A stretch of DNA of 20,611 nucleotides from Acidobacteriota bacterium (lineage in GTDB: Bacteria; Acidobacteriota; Holophagae; Thermotomaculales; Thermotomaculaceae). The stretch covers positions 1-20,611 of the forward strand of contig QMQE01000024.1 in NCBI GenBank assembly GCA_003650445.1. The letters are read 5' to 3'. The notes below the pieces were generated by a model, which worked only from the letters and a program-made list of their open reading frames with translations, had not been told where the DNA came from and searched no databases. The position numbers and the translations under genes were made by a program. Of this stretch, positions 6,395 through 14,509 are shown in pieces (within the stretch, counting starts at the first letter, position 1; the number at the start of each line of letters is the position of its first letter).

Positions 6395-8172
6395 AAAAAG
6401 AAGACCGCAAGCTGTTTTCCCATCGTTTCCATGAAGAATCCATTTTTGTTCATACGACGGATGAAGATCTTAATCCATGGGACCGTACACGGATTGTTGC
6501 AGTTCTGGTAAACGAAACAGGAATTGATTATCAGCTTGCGGACAAAATCAGCGAAGAGATTCAAACCACTGTTTTCTCTTCCGGAATCCGGGTGGTGACA
6601 TCCGAACTGGTTCGGGAACTGGTGAATGCAAAACTCATCGAATACCGTTTTGAAAAGGCCAGGGAGCGGAATAAACGACTGGGGCTTTCTCTCCATGATG
6701 TGGAGGGGCTTCTGCGTTTTTCATCTGTCCAATACCCCGGCCCTGTACCTTCTCCTGCAGGTACCGGAACAATAATGTCTGGTATCCTGAAGCGGCAGTT
6801 TGCCCTTTCTGATATTTATCCGGCCCATCTCCACCGGATGCACCTCGAGGGCCGGCTCCACATTCATGGACTTTCAACACCAGACAGGCCCTGGAAGGTG
6901 TACCTGAATGCTGTTGACCTGCTGGAATTTTCTTATTGCAGCGGGGGACTGGTGCTGGAGAAGCCGACAACGCCATCACGTTTTATCACAAATTTTCAAA
7001 GGATAAATGCACTTTTGTCCGGTTTTGTCGGGGATGGCGTCCACTGGACTGGGATTGAAGAAGCCCTGTTGGCTCTGGGAGCTTCTGCTGAAGAGCTTCC
7101 GGACCAATGTGCCGGGCTGGTTCAGGCAGGTATGCTGCATGAACCGGCGGCCCAAAACGGGATGGCCAGGGCTTTCCATTTGTCATGTCCGGAGGTAATA
7201 GATGCGGTGCTTTGCAGGATGAGAGAGGAGAAAATTCTCAATACAATCATCACTACAGAGAGCAAGAACTGGTTTCCATCTCCTTTTCTTGCTTTGAACA
7301 ATAAGGTACCGTCTGACACGACGTTTATTCTGGAAGCCATTTCTCTGAATCTGCCGGGGCTGGCCATTCGCTCTATTGTGGAGGACACCACCCCGGAAGT
7401 GGAATTGAAGCGCCTGATGAGCAAGGCTTTGTCCATTTTTGCGAGAAAACGGGTTTTTCTTGAGAAGGTGTCGGCAGTTGTGCCGGGTGGCCCCCTGGAT
7501 CTTTTAAACCGTCTTGGCTTCAATCCATCCCTCTCTCCCTGTGTGATTGCTGTCTGCGGATTAAATGAATGGTCGAGGGTGTTGCTGGATGGAGATGTGG
7601 ACGAGGGCCCCGACCGGTTTACCCGCGCGGATGAATTCCTTTCCCGGATTCGCAGTCAGGTTTCCACTGAAGCAGAACTTGGAAAGATTAAGCTTTTGCT
7701 TGGCACTGTTGACCAGAAGGAGGCCGCGTACCGTTTTGCCCGCCTGGATCTGAAATTTCAGCCTTTCTATGCGAGCCGGGTACTTAATGGCGAAATCCGG
7801 GATGGCTCCGTTTATTACACCAGAGACGCGGCCTTGCCCAGTGATAAGCCACTGGATATAAAAAAGAAAGCAGAAATTGAAGGAACCTTCCAACGGAAGT
7901 TTGACCTGCCGTTTCGGACACTTGTAAAATGCATGGACCCGGATCAGCTACCCGTAGCTCATTTTACAAAGAATTTACAGCATTTGCTTTTGACACAGGA
8001 TTTCTCAATTTGCTATAATTGCTTCATTATGGAATCTGGTGTTTATCAAACGTGTCCAATATGTCACAGTACAGAAGTCGCAACCTACTTTTTGGGAAAC
8101 GAGGGTTACGAATGTGCACTGGGGCAAACAAGAACTGAGGGCATGGAAAACAGCAGATTTTTCTTTTATTAA
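6391..8172 (+). CDS. Divergent class III ribonucleotide reductase (NrdD)-like protein with ATP-cone, probably non-catalytic
   Basis: 593 residues. Positions about 18-90 resemble an ATP-cone, but the usual VxKRDG nucleotide-binding motif is absent (IFVHTTDED instead). Several segments align by eye with E. coli NrdD: LHRMHLEGRLHIHG (147-160) with QAHERGDIHYHD, EAISLNLPGLAI (315-326) with GVISLNLPRIAL, and a C-terminal ribbon with C541/C544/C555/C558. The position of the active-site cysteine after the HYHD region reads YLNAVDLL (no Cys), and the second, in NrdD's GCRSFL, reads FPSPFL. The glycyl-radical loop RVCGYLG is replaced by a segment around G569/G572 (FLGNEGYE). The protein is shorter than catalytic NrdD (about 700). 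It overlaps dnaJ by 4 bases. I infer a non-enzymatic, perhaps regulatory role; the function is unknown. A remote possibility is a functional but highly divergent reductase. Confidence 0.75.
   Translation: MKKEDRKLFSHRFHEESIFVHTTDEDLNPWDRTRIVAVLVNETGIDYQLADKISEEIQTTVFSSGIRVVTSELVRELVNAKLIEYRFEKARERNKRLGLSLHDVEGLLRFSSVQYPGPVPSPAGTGTIMSGILKRQFALSDIYPAHLHRMHLEGRLHIHGLSTPDRPWKVYLNAVDLLEFSYCSGGLVLEKPTTPSRFITNFQRINALLSGFVGDGVHWTGIEEALLALGASAEELPDQCAGLVQAGMLHEPAAQNGMARAFHLSCPEVIDAVLCRMREEKILNTIITTESKNWFPSPFLALNNKVPSDTTFILEAISLNLPGLAIRSIVEDTTPEVELKRLMSKALSIFARKRVFLEKVSAVVPGGPLDLLNRLGFNPSLSPCVIAVCGLNEWSRVLLDGDVDEGPDRFTRADEFLSRIRSQVSTEAELGKIKLLLGTVDQKEAAYRFARLDLKFQPFYASRVLNGEIRDGSVYYTRDAALPSDKPLDIKKKAEIEGTFQRKFDLPFRTLVKCMDPDQLPVAHFTKNLQHLLLTQDFSICYNCFIMESGVYQTCPICHSTEVATYFLGNEGYECALGQTRTEGMENSRFFFY
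7990..8019 (+). promoter_or_regulatory. Perfect sigma70 consensus promoter inside the end of the NrdD-like gene
   Basis: TTGACA (7990-7995) and TATAAT (8014-8019) match both consensus hexamers exactly, with an 18-base spacer. Transcription would start near 8026, giving a leader of about 180 bases before the TonB-dependent receptor start at 8205. This would let the receptor gene be expressed independently of the chaperone operon. Confidence 0.75.
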
Positions 8173-8174
8173 GG

Positions 8175-8199
8175 TTTGAGTATTATTCTCAAAGGAGGT
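8175..8199 (+). promoter_or_regulatory. Strong Shine-Dalgarno with small hairpin overlapping it
   Basis: AAAGGAGGT at 8191-8199 is a near-complete anti-16S match, 5 bases before ATG 8205. TTTGAG (8175-8180) and CTCAAA (8188-8193) form a perfect 6-bp stem with a 7-base AT-rich loop. Its 3' arm covers the first three bases of the ribosome-binding site. It may stabilise the leader or modulate translation, and it has no T run to act as a terminator. Confidence 0.6.
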
Positions 8200-8204
8200 C
8201 GTTT

Positions 8205-11108
8205 ATGAAGAATCGAATCCTGATGTTTGTGTTGGGGTTCCTGCTTTGCGGTGTCACTGCCTTTGCGCAGGTGAGCACGAAAGCAACTGTCAATGGTCTG
8301 GTGGTTGATGACCAGGGAACAGCGCTTCCCGGCGTCACCGTCGTGTTGACCAACATGGAACAGGGCGCTAAGCGTACCGTAGTGACCGATGCCAACGGTA
8401 AGTTCCGTGCCCCTTTCCTTCCGCTGGGTACATACACGGTAGAAGCCAGCCTTGCCGGTTTTGGCACCTACAGTGCAAAGGACCTGAAGCTGGGACTGGG
8501 CGACATTGTTAACTATAAAATTACAATGAAGCCGGAAAAACTTTCTGAATCCATTGTGGTCACAGCGGAGAAGCCGTTGATTGAAACTCAGAAGGTTGAT
8601 GTCACCGCTTCAATCGGCGATGACTATATTGAAAACCTGCCGGTTCAGGGCCGGGACTTCAAGGACTTTGTCCTGTTAACCCCTGGAGTTTCTGAAGCCG
8701 CAGGCAGCCGGGTAACCGGTATGGGTACCCGTGGCATTATGAACAACCTGCAGATTGACGGTGCCGGCTATAACTCCACCTTCTTTGGTGAGCAGCGCGG
8801 TTCCACAAGAATTCCATTTACCTTCTCTCAGGAGACCATCAAGGAATTCAACGTGGTGTCCAATGGTTATTCTGCCAAGTATGGAAATGCCAGCGGCCTG
8901 ATCATCAATGCTGTGACCAAATCCGGTTCCAATGAATACCACGGAAGTGCGCACTGGTTCCGTCAGACAGACAGCATGATGAATGCCAACGCGCCTTCTG
9001 AGTACGATCCGCTTCCCCTCAGCATGAGAAAGAACGACTTTACCAAGGATCAGTTTGGTTTCACCGTGTCCGGCCCGATTATCAAGGACAAACTGTTCTT
9101 CTTTGTGGCCTATGACGCACAGCGCAGGGATTCCACCTTTACCTGGAAATTCCGCGAAAGAAGTGGATATGATGCGTTTGCAGCGGCTTTTCCAGACATT
9201 ATCGCGGCCAACGAGGGCCCTGCGCCGGAGACAGAAGATAACGACGTATACTTCATGAAACTGGATTGGCAGATCAATGAGAATAACCGTCTTTCCCTTC
9301 GTGTAAACCGCCAGGAATTTACTGCGGAAAACGGAACAAACAGCCATAATTATGTGACCGATGGAATTACCTCCAACGGTGTTGAGGAAGATTTCTCCAC
9401 TTCAGTGGTTCTGGAACTCACATCTATCCTGTCCGATACTATGTTCAACGAGGCCCGGGTCCAGTGGTCCCAGGAGCATCGTCCGCGCTATGCCAATACC
9501 ACCGATATGATGGAAGTGAACATCGGCAGTTATGATGCACTGTTTGGCCAGAACAACTTCCTGCCCAACTGGCTGAATGAAACGCTGAACGAGTTCCAGG
9601 ATGATTTTACCTGGATGATTAACGACACCCACACCCTGAGAGCGGGTGTTCGGTATGCTCAGTACGATTATGACGACATGTTCTTCCGCTATGGCGGCGG
9701 TTCCATGCGTTTTTATGGCGGGTACAACGATTTTCTGGCGTGGATGGATGATGATCCCAGTAACGACCCCGGTCGCTACGACATGAAATACACCCAGTCT
9801 TTCAGCCCCATCAACGGTGTTGTAAAGTACAGTGCTGATGAAGCCGATGCATACATCCAGGACAGCTGGCAGTTTAATGCCAAGACTCTGGTGGAATATG
9901 GCATTCGCTACAGTTCTCAGTCATTTGACGATATGATCAACCCCAACCCGGAATTGGCAACCCTTGGCCTGGAAGAGTTACCGGATGAAAATAATATCGC
10001 CCCCCGTCTCGGTATCACCTATGACGTGACCGGCGAAGGAACCGACCTGATCCGCCTTGGTGCCGGCCTGTTCTACAACCGGACCCCGTCTCTGCTCGCT
10101 GCCAACGCCATTCTGACCAACGGCGTCAACGTGATTCGAAACGAGTTCCGTCCCGGGGACCCTTTGTTCCCGACAGACCTCACCGATCGGATTTCGCCGT
10201 CGGAATTGGATCCCCAGAACCCGTATCCCCCGGATGTATTTGTATTCAGTCCGGATTGGCAGAATCCCTACACGTTCAAGACCAGCCTGTCCTATGAAAA
10301 GGCTCTGGATGATGTCTGGAAAGTGGCAGTGGATTTGAAGTATACTCGCGGCTACCATTTCGAACGTAAACTGGATACCAACCTCGGCATTAAAGATGCG
10401 GATGGCGATGGCGTACAGGATGTTGATGATTATGGCCGTCCCCTCTGGGATTCCCGTCATCGTCCCAATACCAACTTCCGCAAGATTATGACCTTCATGT
10501 CTGATGGCTCTTCCAAGGCGTCCTCCATTACCTTCCGGGTAAACAAGAAGTTTGCCAACCGGTGGAGCATGTTTGCGTCTTACACCCTGTCCAGCTCTTT
10601 TGATGTAGATACCAACGAGCGCTCAGTGTCTTCCTCCGGCAGTGGTTATCCGACAAACCCGGCTAACCTGATGGACGACTGGGGCCGCTCAGACTACTTC
10701 AACAAATCTCAGTTCAAGTTTTCCTGGACAGTGCTGTTGTGGTACGACATCCGTTTTTCCGGTTATCATCGTTTCTATTCCGGCCGTCCCTACACGGTCA
10801 CATCCGGATATGATGACAATGGTGATGGTTTTTATAATGACTACGCCGTCATCGACGGTGTGTTGGGTTCCCGGAACACCTACCGTCAGCCGAACTTCAA
10901 TCAGACTGATATCCGGCTGTCCAGACGGTTCAACTTCATGAGACATCATTCTATCGAATTGATTTTTGAGATGTTCAATGTGTTTGACAGTTCCAACGAC
11001 TACACCACAATGACCAACTACCGGTATGATGCGGATCATCTCGGTGTCCTGGATCGGGCGTCGCTGACCCCGCGCCAGTATCAGCTCGGTATCAAGTATC
11101 GGTTCTAA
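8205..11108 (+). CDS. TonB-dependent outer-membrane receptor with carboxypeptidase-regulatory-like domain (Oar type)
   Basis: 967 residues. A signal peptide (1-21, cleaved after AFA) is followed by a beta-sandwich carboxypeptidase-regulatory-like domain (about 25-105, with GTALPGVTVVLTN and TDANGKF). The plug domain spans about 120-245 (IVVTAEKPLIET, ENLPVQGRDF, IDGAGYN) and a beta-barrel ends in QLGIKYRF with terminal Phe. The family imports large or scarce substrates across the outer membrane using TonB energy; the substrate is not evident. Two Asp-rich segments, DADGDGVQDVDD (731-742) and DDNGDGFYND (870-879), look like calcium-binding loops, probably extracellular. Codon use is visibly richer in C-ending codons (AAC, ACC, TTC) than in neighbouring genes, as expected for high expression. 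A consensus promoter, strong ribosome-binding site and strong terminator make it a self-contained unit. Confidence 0.93.
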   Translation: MKNRILMFVLGFLLCGVTAFAQVSTKATVNGLVVDDQGTALPGVTVVLTNMEQGAKRTVVTDANGKFRAPFLPLGTYTVEASLAGFGTYSAKDLKLGLGDIVNYKITMKPEKLSESIVVTAEKPLIETQKVDVTASIGDDYIENLPVQGRDFKDFVLLTPGVSEAAGSRVTGMGTRGIMNNLQIDGAGYNSTFFGEQRGSTRIPFTFSQETIKEFNVVSNGYSAKYGNASGLIINAVTKSGSNEYHGSAHWFRQTDSMMNANAPSEYDPLPLSMRKNDFTKDQFGFTVSGPIIKDKLFFFVAYDAQRRDSTFTWKFRERSGYDAFAAAFPDIIAANEGPAPETEDNDVYFMKLDWQINENNRLSLRVNRQEFTAENGTNSHNYVTDGITSNGVEEDFSTSVVLELTSILSDTMFNEARVQWSQEHRPRYANTTDMMEVNIGSYDALFGQNNFLPNWLNETLNEFQDDFTWMINDTHTLRAGVRYAQYDYDDMFFRYGGGSMRFYGGYNDFLAWMDDDPSNDPGRYDMKYTQSFSPINGVVKYSADEADAYIQDSWQFNAKTLVEYGIRYSSQSFDDMINPNPELATLGLEELPDENNIAPRLGITYDVTGEGTDLIRLGAGLFYNRTPSLLAANAILTNGVNVIRNEFRPGDPLFPTDLTDRISPSELDPQNPYPPDVFVFSPDWQNPYTFKTSLSYEKALDDVWKVAVDLKYTRGYHFERKLDTNLGIKDADGDGVQDVDDYGRPLWDSRHRPNTNFRKIMTFMSDGSSKASSITFRVNKKFANRWSMFASYTLSSSFDVDTNERSVSSSGSGYPTNPANLMDDWGRSDYFNKSQFKFSWTVLLWYDIRFSGYHRFYSGRPYTVTSGYDDNGDGFYNDYAVIDGVLGSRNTYRQPNFNQTDIRLSRRFNFMRHHSIELIFEMFNVFDSSNDYTTMTNYRYDADHLGVLDRASLTPRQYQLGIKYRF

Positions 11109-11130
11109 CCGCCTCTAACAGGCAAAGCGA

Positions 11131-11157
11131 AGGCCCGCCGAAAGGCGGGCCTTTTTT
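11131..11157 (+). terminator. Rho-independent terminator after the TonB-dependent receptor gene
   Basis: AGGCCCGCC (11131-11139) and GGCGGGCCT (11144-11152) form a perfect 9-bp GC-rich stem with a GAAA loop, followed by a T run through 11157. It sits 22 bases after the receptor stop codon. The two transcription units converge here. On the opposite strand the stem is followed by few T residues, so it may terminate the minus-strand operon only weakly. I see nothing else convincing in 11158-11220. Confidence 0.95.
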
Positions 11158-11220
11158 GTTTGTAAAACAGGGGCTTGCAACGTTCCCGGTGCCTGTTCCG
11201 GCTTTGTTCTCTGCTTGGGT

Positions 11221-12618
11221 TCAATCCCTATCTGTACTCAATTTTGGCCCCGCTGGCTCCAGAGCCGATCCGCCGAAGAATAAGAGGAGAGCGGCACCAA
11301 ATGAGATAAGAATGTAAGAAATTCCGTTTGCTCCGGGGATTGCAAACCATCCGTATTTCTCAAAGGCATAGAAGACAATGGTAAGAACAGGAGCCAGTGC
11401 CAGTACCGAGACGACACCTGTCTTTTTCCCAACAGGCAGGTAGCACGCCAGCACCGGCAGAAACAGGGTTGTGGATAAGATGCCGGAAGACAGGTAGAAC
11501 GCGTCTTTCAATGAATTGGAATAAATCCCGAAGAGAAAGGCGAGGGCTGCCGTAAGCCAGACAGCAGCGATATTACGGCTTAAGGTTCGTTTTTTTGTGA
11601 GATCAAAGCTCAATGTCATGGCTGCAACATTGATACAGGTGTCGATAGTGGACATGGATGCTGCAATGAGCCCTACGGCAGCAAGGGCCACAAAAAACGG
11701 GTGATGAATCCGGGCAAGAAGCCAGGCGACGCCCTTTGTTCCACTTGTCATGCCTGCAGGGAGGAATGCTGCGACCAGCATGGGCATGAGAAATACAAAA
11801 AGAACGGCATTGACCAGGGAAATCCCCATGGCTTTCCTTGCTTCCCGGCCGTTTCGGGTGATCTGGAGGCGAATCCAGATATCGGTTTCAGCCAGCCAGC
11901 CCGGAAGGTAGGCAATAAAAGTCAACATAATGAACAGGGGCTGAATCCGATGGAAATCCAATTTCAAGACGATTGGATTTACCGGACGAGAGGAAAATCC
12001 GGCGTAGAGAATAATGATGAAGAACAAAGCAACCAGGATGTATTGAATTACATCGGTGACAATGACGGCATTGGTGCCGCTGAATGACATATAGATGGCA
12101 ATGACCGTTGCAATGATAAATAGCAAAAGGGGCTGGCTCATGCCCATTGTCCCGGCAAGGAGGGAAGCTGCCACGTCCATTTCCGCTCCGGCCCAGATGA
12201 TGAAGACAAGAAGGATGGGGATGGCGGCCAGTTTCCCGGCACTTTTGCCGAATTTTCCGCTGATCAGCTCGGGCTGGCTGAAAACCGGTATGTTGCGAAG
12301 GCGGGGTGCCAGCCAGAGAAACACGGAAAGAACGATAATCCATGGCAGACTCAGGACAAAAAACCCGCCAAGCCCGTATTGGAGAAAGACTTCGATTCCA
12401 TAAACTACGCTCCAGCTGATTGACATAAATGTGGCGGACAGTGAAATCCCGGCTCTCAGGCCGGAAACAGATCGGTTTTCCGTCCAGAATCCATCTGCGT
12501 CTGAGATACGTTTGGAGATGAAAGTGAATCCAAGGACTAGAACAATGTATGCAATGAAAACAACAAGATAGATTCCGGAAGTTCCGGTTTCACCGGGATT
12601 CATGATGGCAGAATCCAT
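11221..12618 (-). CDS. Sodium:solute symporter (SSS family)
   Basis: A 465-residue, strongly hydrophobic inner-membrane protein with about 12-13 predicted membrane segments, starting with one after residue 15. SSS-family hallmarks are SLSATFMSISWSVVYG early on, GTNAVIVTDVIQYI in the middle, and AASMSTIDTCINVAAMTLSFDL for the conserved region near helix 8. The family moves sugars, amino acids, vitamins or ions with Na+; the substrate cannot be read from the sequence. AGGAGG on the minus strand (12634-12629) lies 10 bases before ATG 12618, so the start overlaps tsaD by 19 bases. A second ATG at 12603 would give a 4-base ATGA overlap but has no such site. It is the last gene of the minus-strand cluster. 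Confidence 0.92.
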   Translation of the reverse strand: MDSAIMNPGETGTSGIYLVVFIAYIVLVLGFTFISKRISDADGFWTENRSVSGLRAGISLSATFMSISWSVVYGIEVFLQYGLGGFFVLSLPWIIVLSVFLWLAPRLRNIPVFSQPELISGKFGKSAGKLAAIPILLVFIIWAGAEMDVAASLLAGTMGMSQPLLLFIIATVIAIYMSFSGTNAVIVTDVIQYILVALFFIIILYAGFSSRPVNPIVLKLDFHRIQPLFIMLTFIAYLPGWLAETDIWIRLQITRNGREARKAMGISLVNAVLFVFLMPMLVAAFLPAGMTSGTKGVAWLLARIHHPFFVALAAVGLIAASMSTIDTCINVAAMTLSFDLTKKRTLSRNIAAVWLTAALAFLFGIYSNSLKDAFYLSSGILSTTLFLPVLACYLPVGKKTGVVSVLALAPVLTIVFYAFEKYGWFAIPGANGISYILISFGAALLLFFGGSALEPAGPKLSTDRD

Positions 12619-13601
12619 GTGGAGAAAGCCTCCTGATGCAGGGGAGCCGGTGTTTCATTTCGTTTTAGAAAGGCCAGGGAGGCGACCATGGCACCATTGT
12701 CTGTGGCATATTTCATAGAAGGTACGAATGTTTGTTCACCGAATGCCTGCAGAAAACGGGCTCTGAGGTAGGCGTTTGCGGAAACGCCGCCGGCAAGAAT
12801 TATAGATTTGAAAGGTGTTTCTTTTCCAAAACGCCGGATTCTGTCAATGAGGATGTCTGCCACGGTTTTCTGGAAGGATGCAGCCAGTCCGGGGATATCG
12901 AGCCGGTCTCTTTCCTGTTGAATCAGGCGGAACATGGCACTCTTGATGCCTGAAAAGCTCATGTCGAGGGAACGGTCTGACATCCGTGGCTTCGGCAGGG
13001 GATAGCGGTTTTCATCTCCTTCTTCTGCCAGTTTATCAATGACCGGCCCACCGGGATAGCCCATACCCAGCATTTTAGATAATTTATCGAATGCCTCTCC
13101 CACTGCGTCATCTCTGGTCCTTGCGAGGAGGAAAAGATTCCGCTCCTTATCCATACGAAAAAGGTGGGTATGGCCACCGGAGGCCACAAAGGCTGCTGCG
13201 GGAAAGCGGATTGCGTCGCCGAATTCAATGAACGCACTTTGAATGTGGCTTTCGATGTGATTCAGCGGTATCAACGGGATTTTGGAGGAAAAGGAGAGGG
13301 CCTTGGCGAAAGAAAGCCCCACCAGCAGGGAGCCAAGGAGCCCCGGTCCCACCGTTACCCCGATGAGGTCAATGTCATTTATGGTGACACCGGCGGTTTC
13401 CATGGCTTCCCGATAAACGGTGCGAATGTTTTTTACGTGTTCGCGGGATGCCAGTTCCGGTACGACCCCCCCGTATTTGCTGTGGACAGGAATCTGCGAG
13501 GAAACCACTGATGAAAGGACTCTTGTTCCGTTTTCGACTACAGCGATACAGGTGTCGTCGCAGGAAGATTCAATTCCGAGGGTCCGGAAAATTTCCCCCA
13601 T
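12600..13601 (-). CDS. tsaD: tRNA N6-threonylcarbamoyladenosine transferase TsaD
   Basis: A 333-residue ASKHA-fold enzyme that transfers the threonylcarbamoyl group to A37 of ANN-decoding tRNAs, working with TsaB/TsaE in bacteria. It begins LGIESSCDDTCIAVV, followed by YGGVVPELASREHVKNI. Metal-binding histidines H115 and H119 are in NHIESH. VASGGHTHLF, DDAVGEAFDKLSKMLGMGYPGGP, SFSGIKSA, ILAGGVSANAYLR and YATDNGAMVA are all family signatures. Length is normal. The start ATG overlaps the metallophosphatase stop by one base (TAATG), and the 3' end overlaps the symporter gene. No regulatory site is evident. Confidence 0.98.
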   Translation of the reverse strand: MGEIFRTLGIESSCDDTCIAVVENGTRVLSSVVSSQIPVHSKYGGVVPELASREHVKNIRTVYREAMETAGVTINDIDLIGVTVGPGLLGSLLVGLSFAKALSFSSKIPLIPLNHIESHIQSAFIEFGDAIRFPAAAFVASGGHTHLFRMDKERNLFLLARTRDDAVGEAFDKLSKMLGMGYPGGPVIDKLAEEGDENRYPLPKPRMSDRSLDMSFSGIKSAMFRLIQQERDRLDIPGLAASFQKTVADILIDRIRRFGKETPFKSIILAGGVSANAYLRARFLQAFGEQTFVPSMKYATDNGAMVASLAFLKRNETPAPLHQEAFSTWILPS

Positions 13602-14509
13602 TAACGAACCCCGTAGTGGGTTGCGGTCTTATGATGGATGTGTCCATTTTCACCGATTACGATTTTGATATGGCCTACCCAGATACCGGCCCATCCGACC
13701 TGATGAATCAGTGTGGTCCAGCCGGAGGGGGTGGACACCATCATGGGGCTGTCCATGAAGGTGTGTGAATGGCCCCCGACGATGACATCAATGCCACTGA
13801 CCTGTTCCGCCAGCTGGATGTCACCCGGTTCACCGCCTGCTCCGTCAATTCCGAGGTGAGACAGGCAGATAACAAGGTCACAATGCTCCACATCACGGAG
13901 GTGGTGGGTTGTATTTTTTGCCGTTGTAACCGGGTCGCTGTATTCCAGGCCCAGATGGTTGTCTGGAGTAACCAGGCCTTTGAAAGTCACGCCCAGCCCG
14001 AATACGCCGATTCTGGCCTTTGCCTTTTGAACAATGGTGTAGGGCTTTACCCGGTTTCTAAGGATAGGATTTGTGATGTTGTAGTTTGCATTAACCATTT
14101 TGAAGTTGCATTTCTCCATTGCGGCCAATAGCTTATCTACACCGTTGTCAAAGTCGTGGTTGCCCAGAGTCCCGATATCATACCCCAGTTTTGACATCAA
14201 TTCGTAGTCCAGTTTGCCTTCGTAATAATTGAAGTAGGGGGTTCCCTGGAACACGTCCCCTGCATCTACAAAGAGGGTGTTTTGATACTGATGCCGTAAT
14301 TTCTTGAACAGAGTGGCCCTGCGGGCATAGCCTCCCATGTCCGGGTACCTGCGGTCGGTTTTCGGAAACGGGTCAATATGGGAGTGGATGTCATTGGTGT
14401 GGATGATATGCAGTGTGTTTTCCTTTGGAAACAGCCAGTTCATTGGCCTTGCAAATGCCGTGGTCCCTGCGACGAGTCCCAATCCTTTGATAAAGTCTCT
14501 TCTTTTCAT
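13601..14509 (-). CDS. Tat-exported 5'-nucleotidase-type metallophosphatase, catalytic domain only
   Basis: A 302-residue calcineurin-like phosphoesterase matching the N-terminal catalytic half of UshA/5'-nucleotidases. Metal ligands are visible in order: HTNDIHSH (D40, H42), DAGD (D85), GNHDF (N117, H118), SHLG (H218) and GGHSHT (H247, H249). The N-terminus MKRRDFIKGLGLVAGTTAFA is a twin-arginine signal, implying export in folded form. I chose ATG 14509 because the Tat signal begins there and it overlaps the upstream stop in an ATGA. An upstream in-frame ATG at 14623 would add 38 non-conserved residues inside the previous gene. The substrate-binding C-terminal domain is missing here and is encoded by the gene just upstream, suggesting a two-subunit nucleotidase. 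Confidence 0.92.
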   Translation of the reverse strand: MKRRDFIKGLGLVAGTTAFARPMNWLFPKENTLHIIHTNDIHSHIDPFPKTDRRYPDMGGYARRATLFKKLRHQYQNTLFVDAGDVFQGTPYFNYYEGKLDYELMSKLGYDIGTLGNHDFDNGVDKLLAAMEKCNFKMVNANYNITNPILRNRVKPYTIVQKAKARIGVFGLGVTFKGLVTPDNHLGLEYSDPVTTAKNTTHHLRDVEHCDLVICLSHLGIDGAGGEPGDIQLAEQVSGIDVIVGGHSHTFMDSPMMVSTPSGWTTLIHQVGWAGIWVGHIKIVIGENGHIHHKTATHYGVR

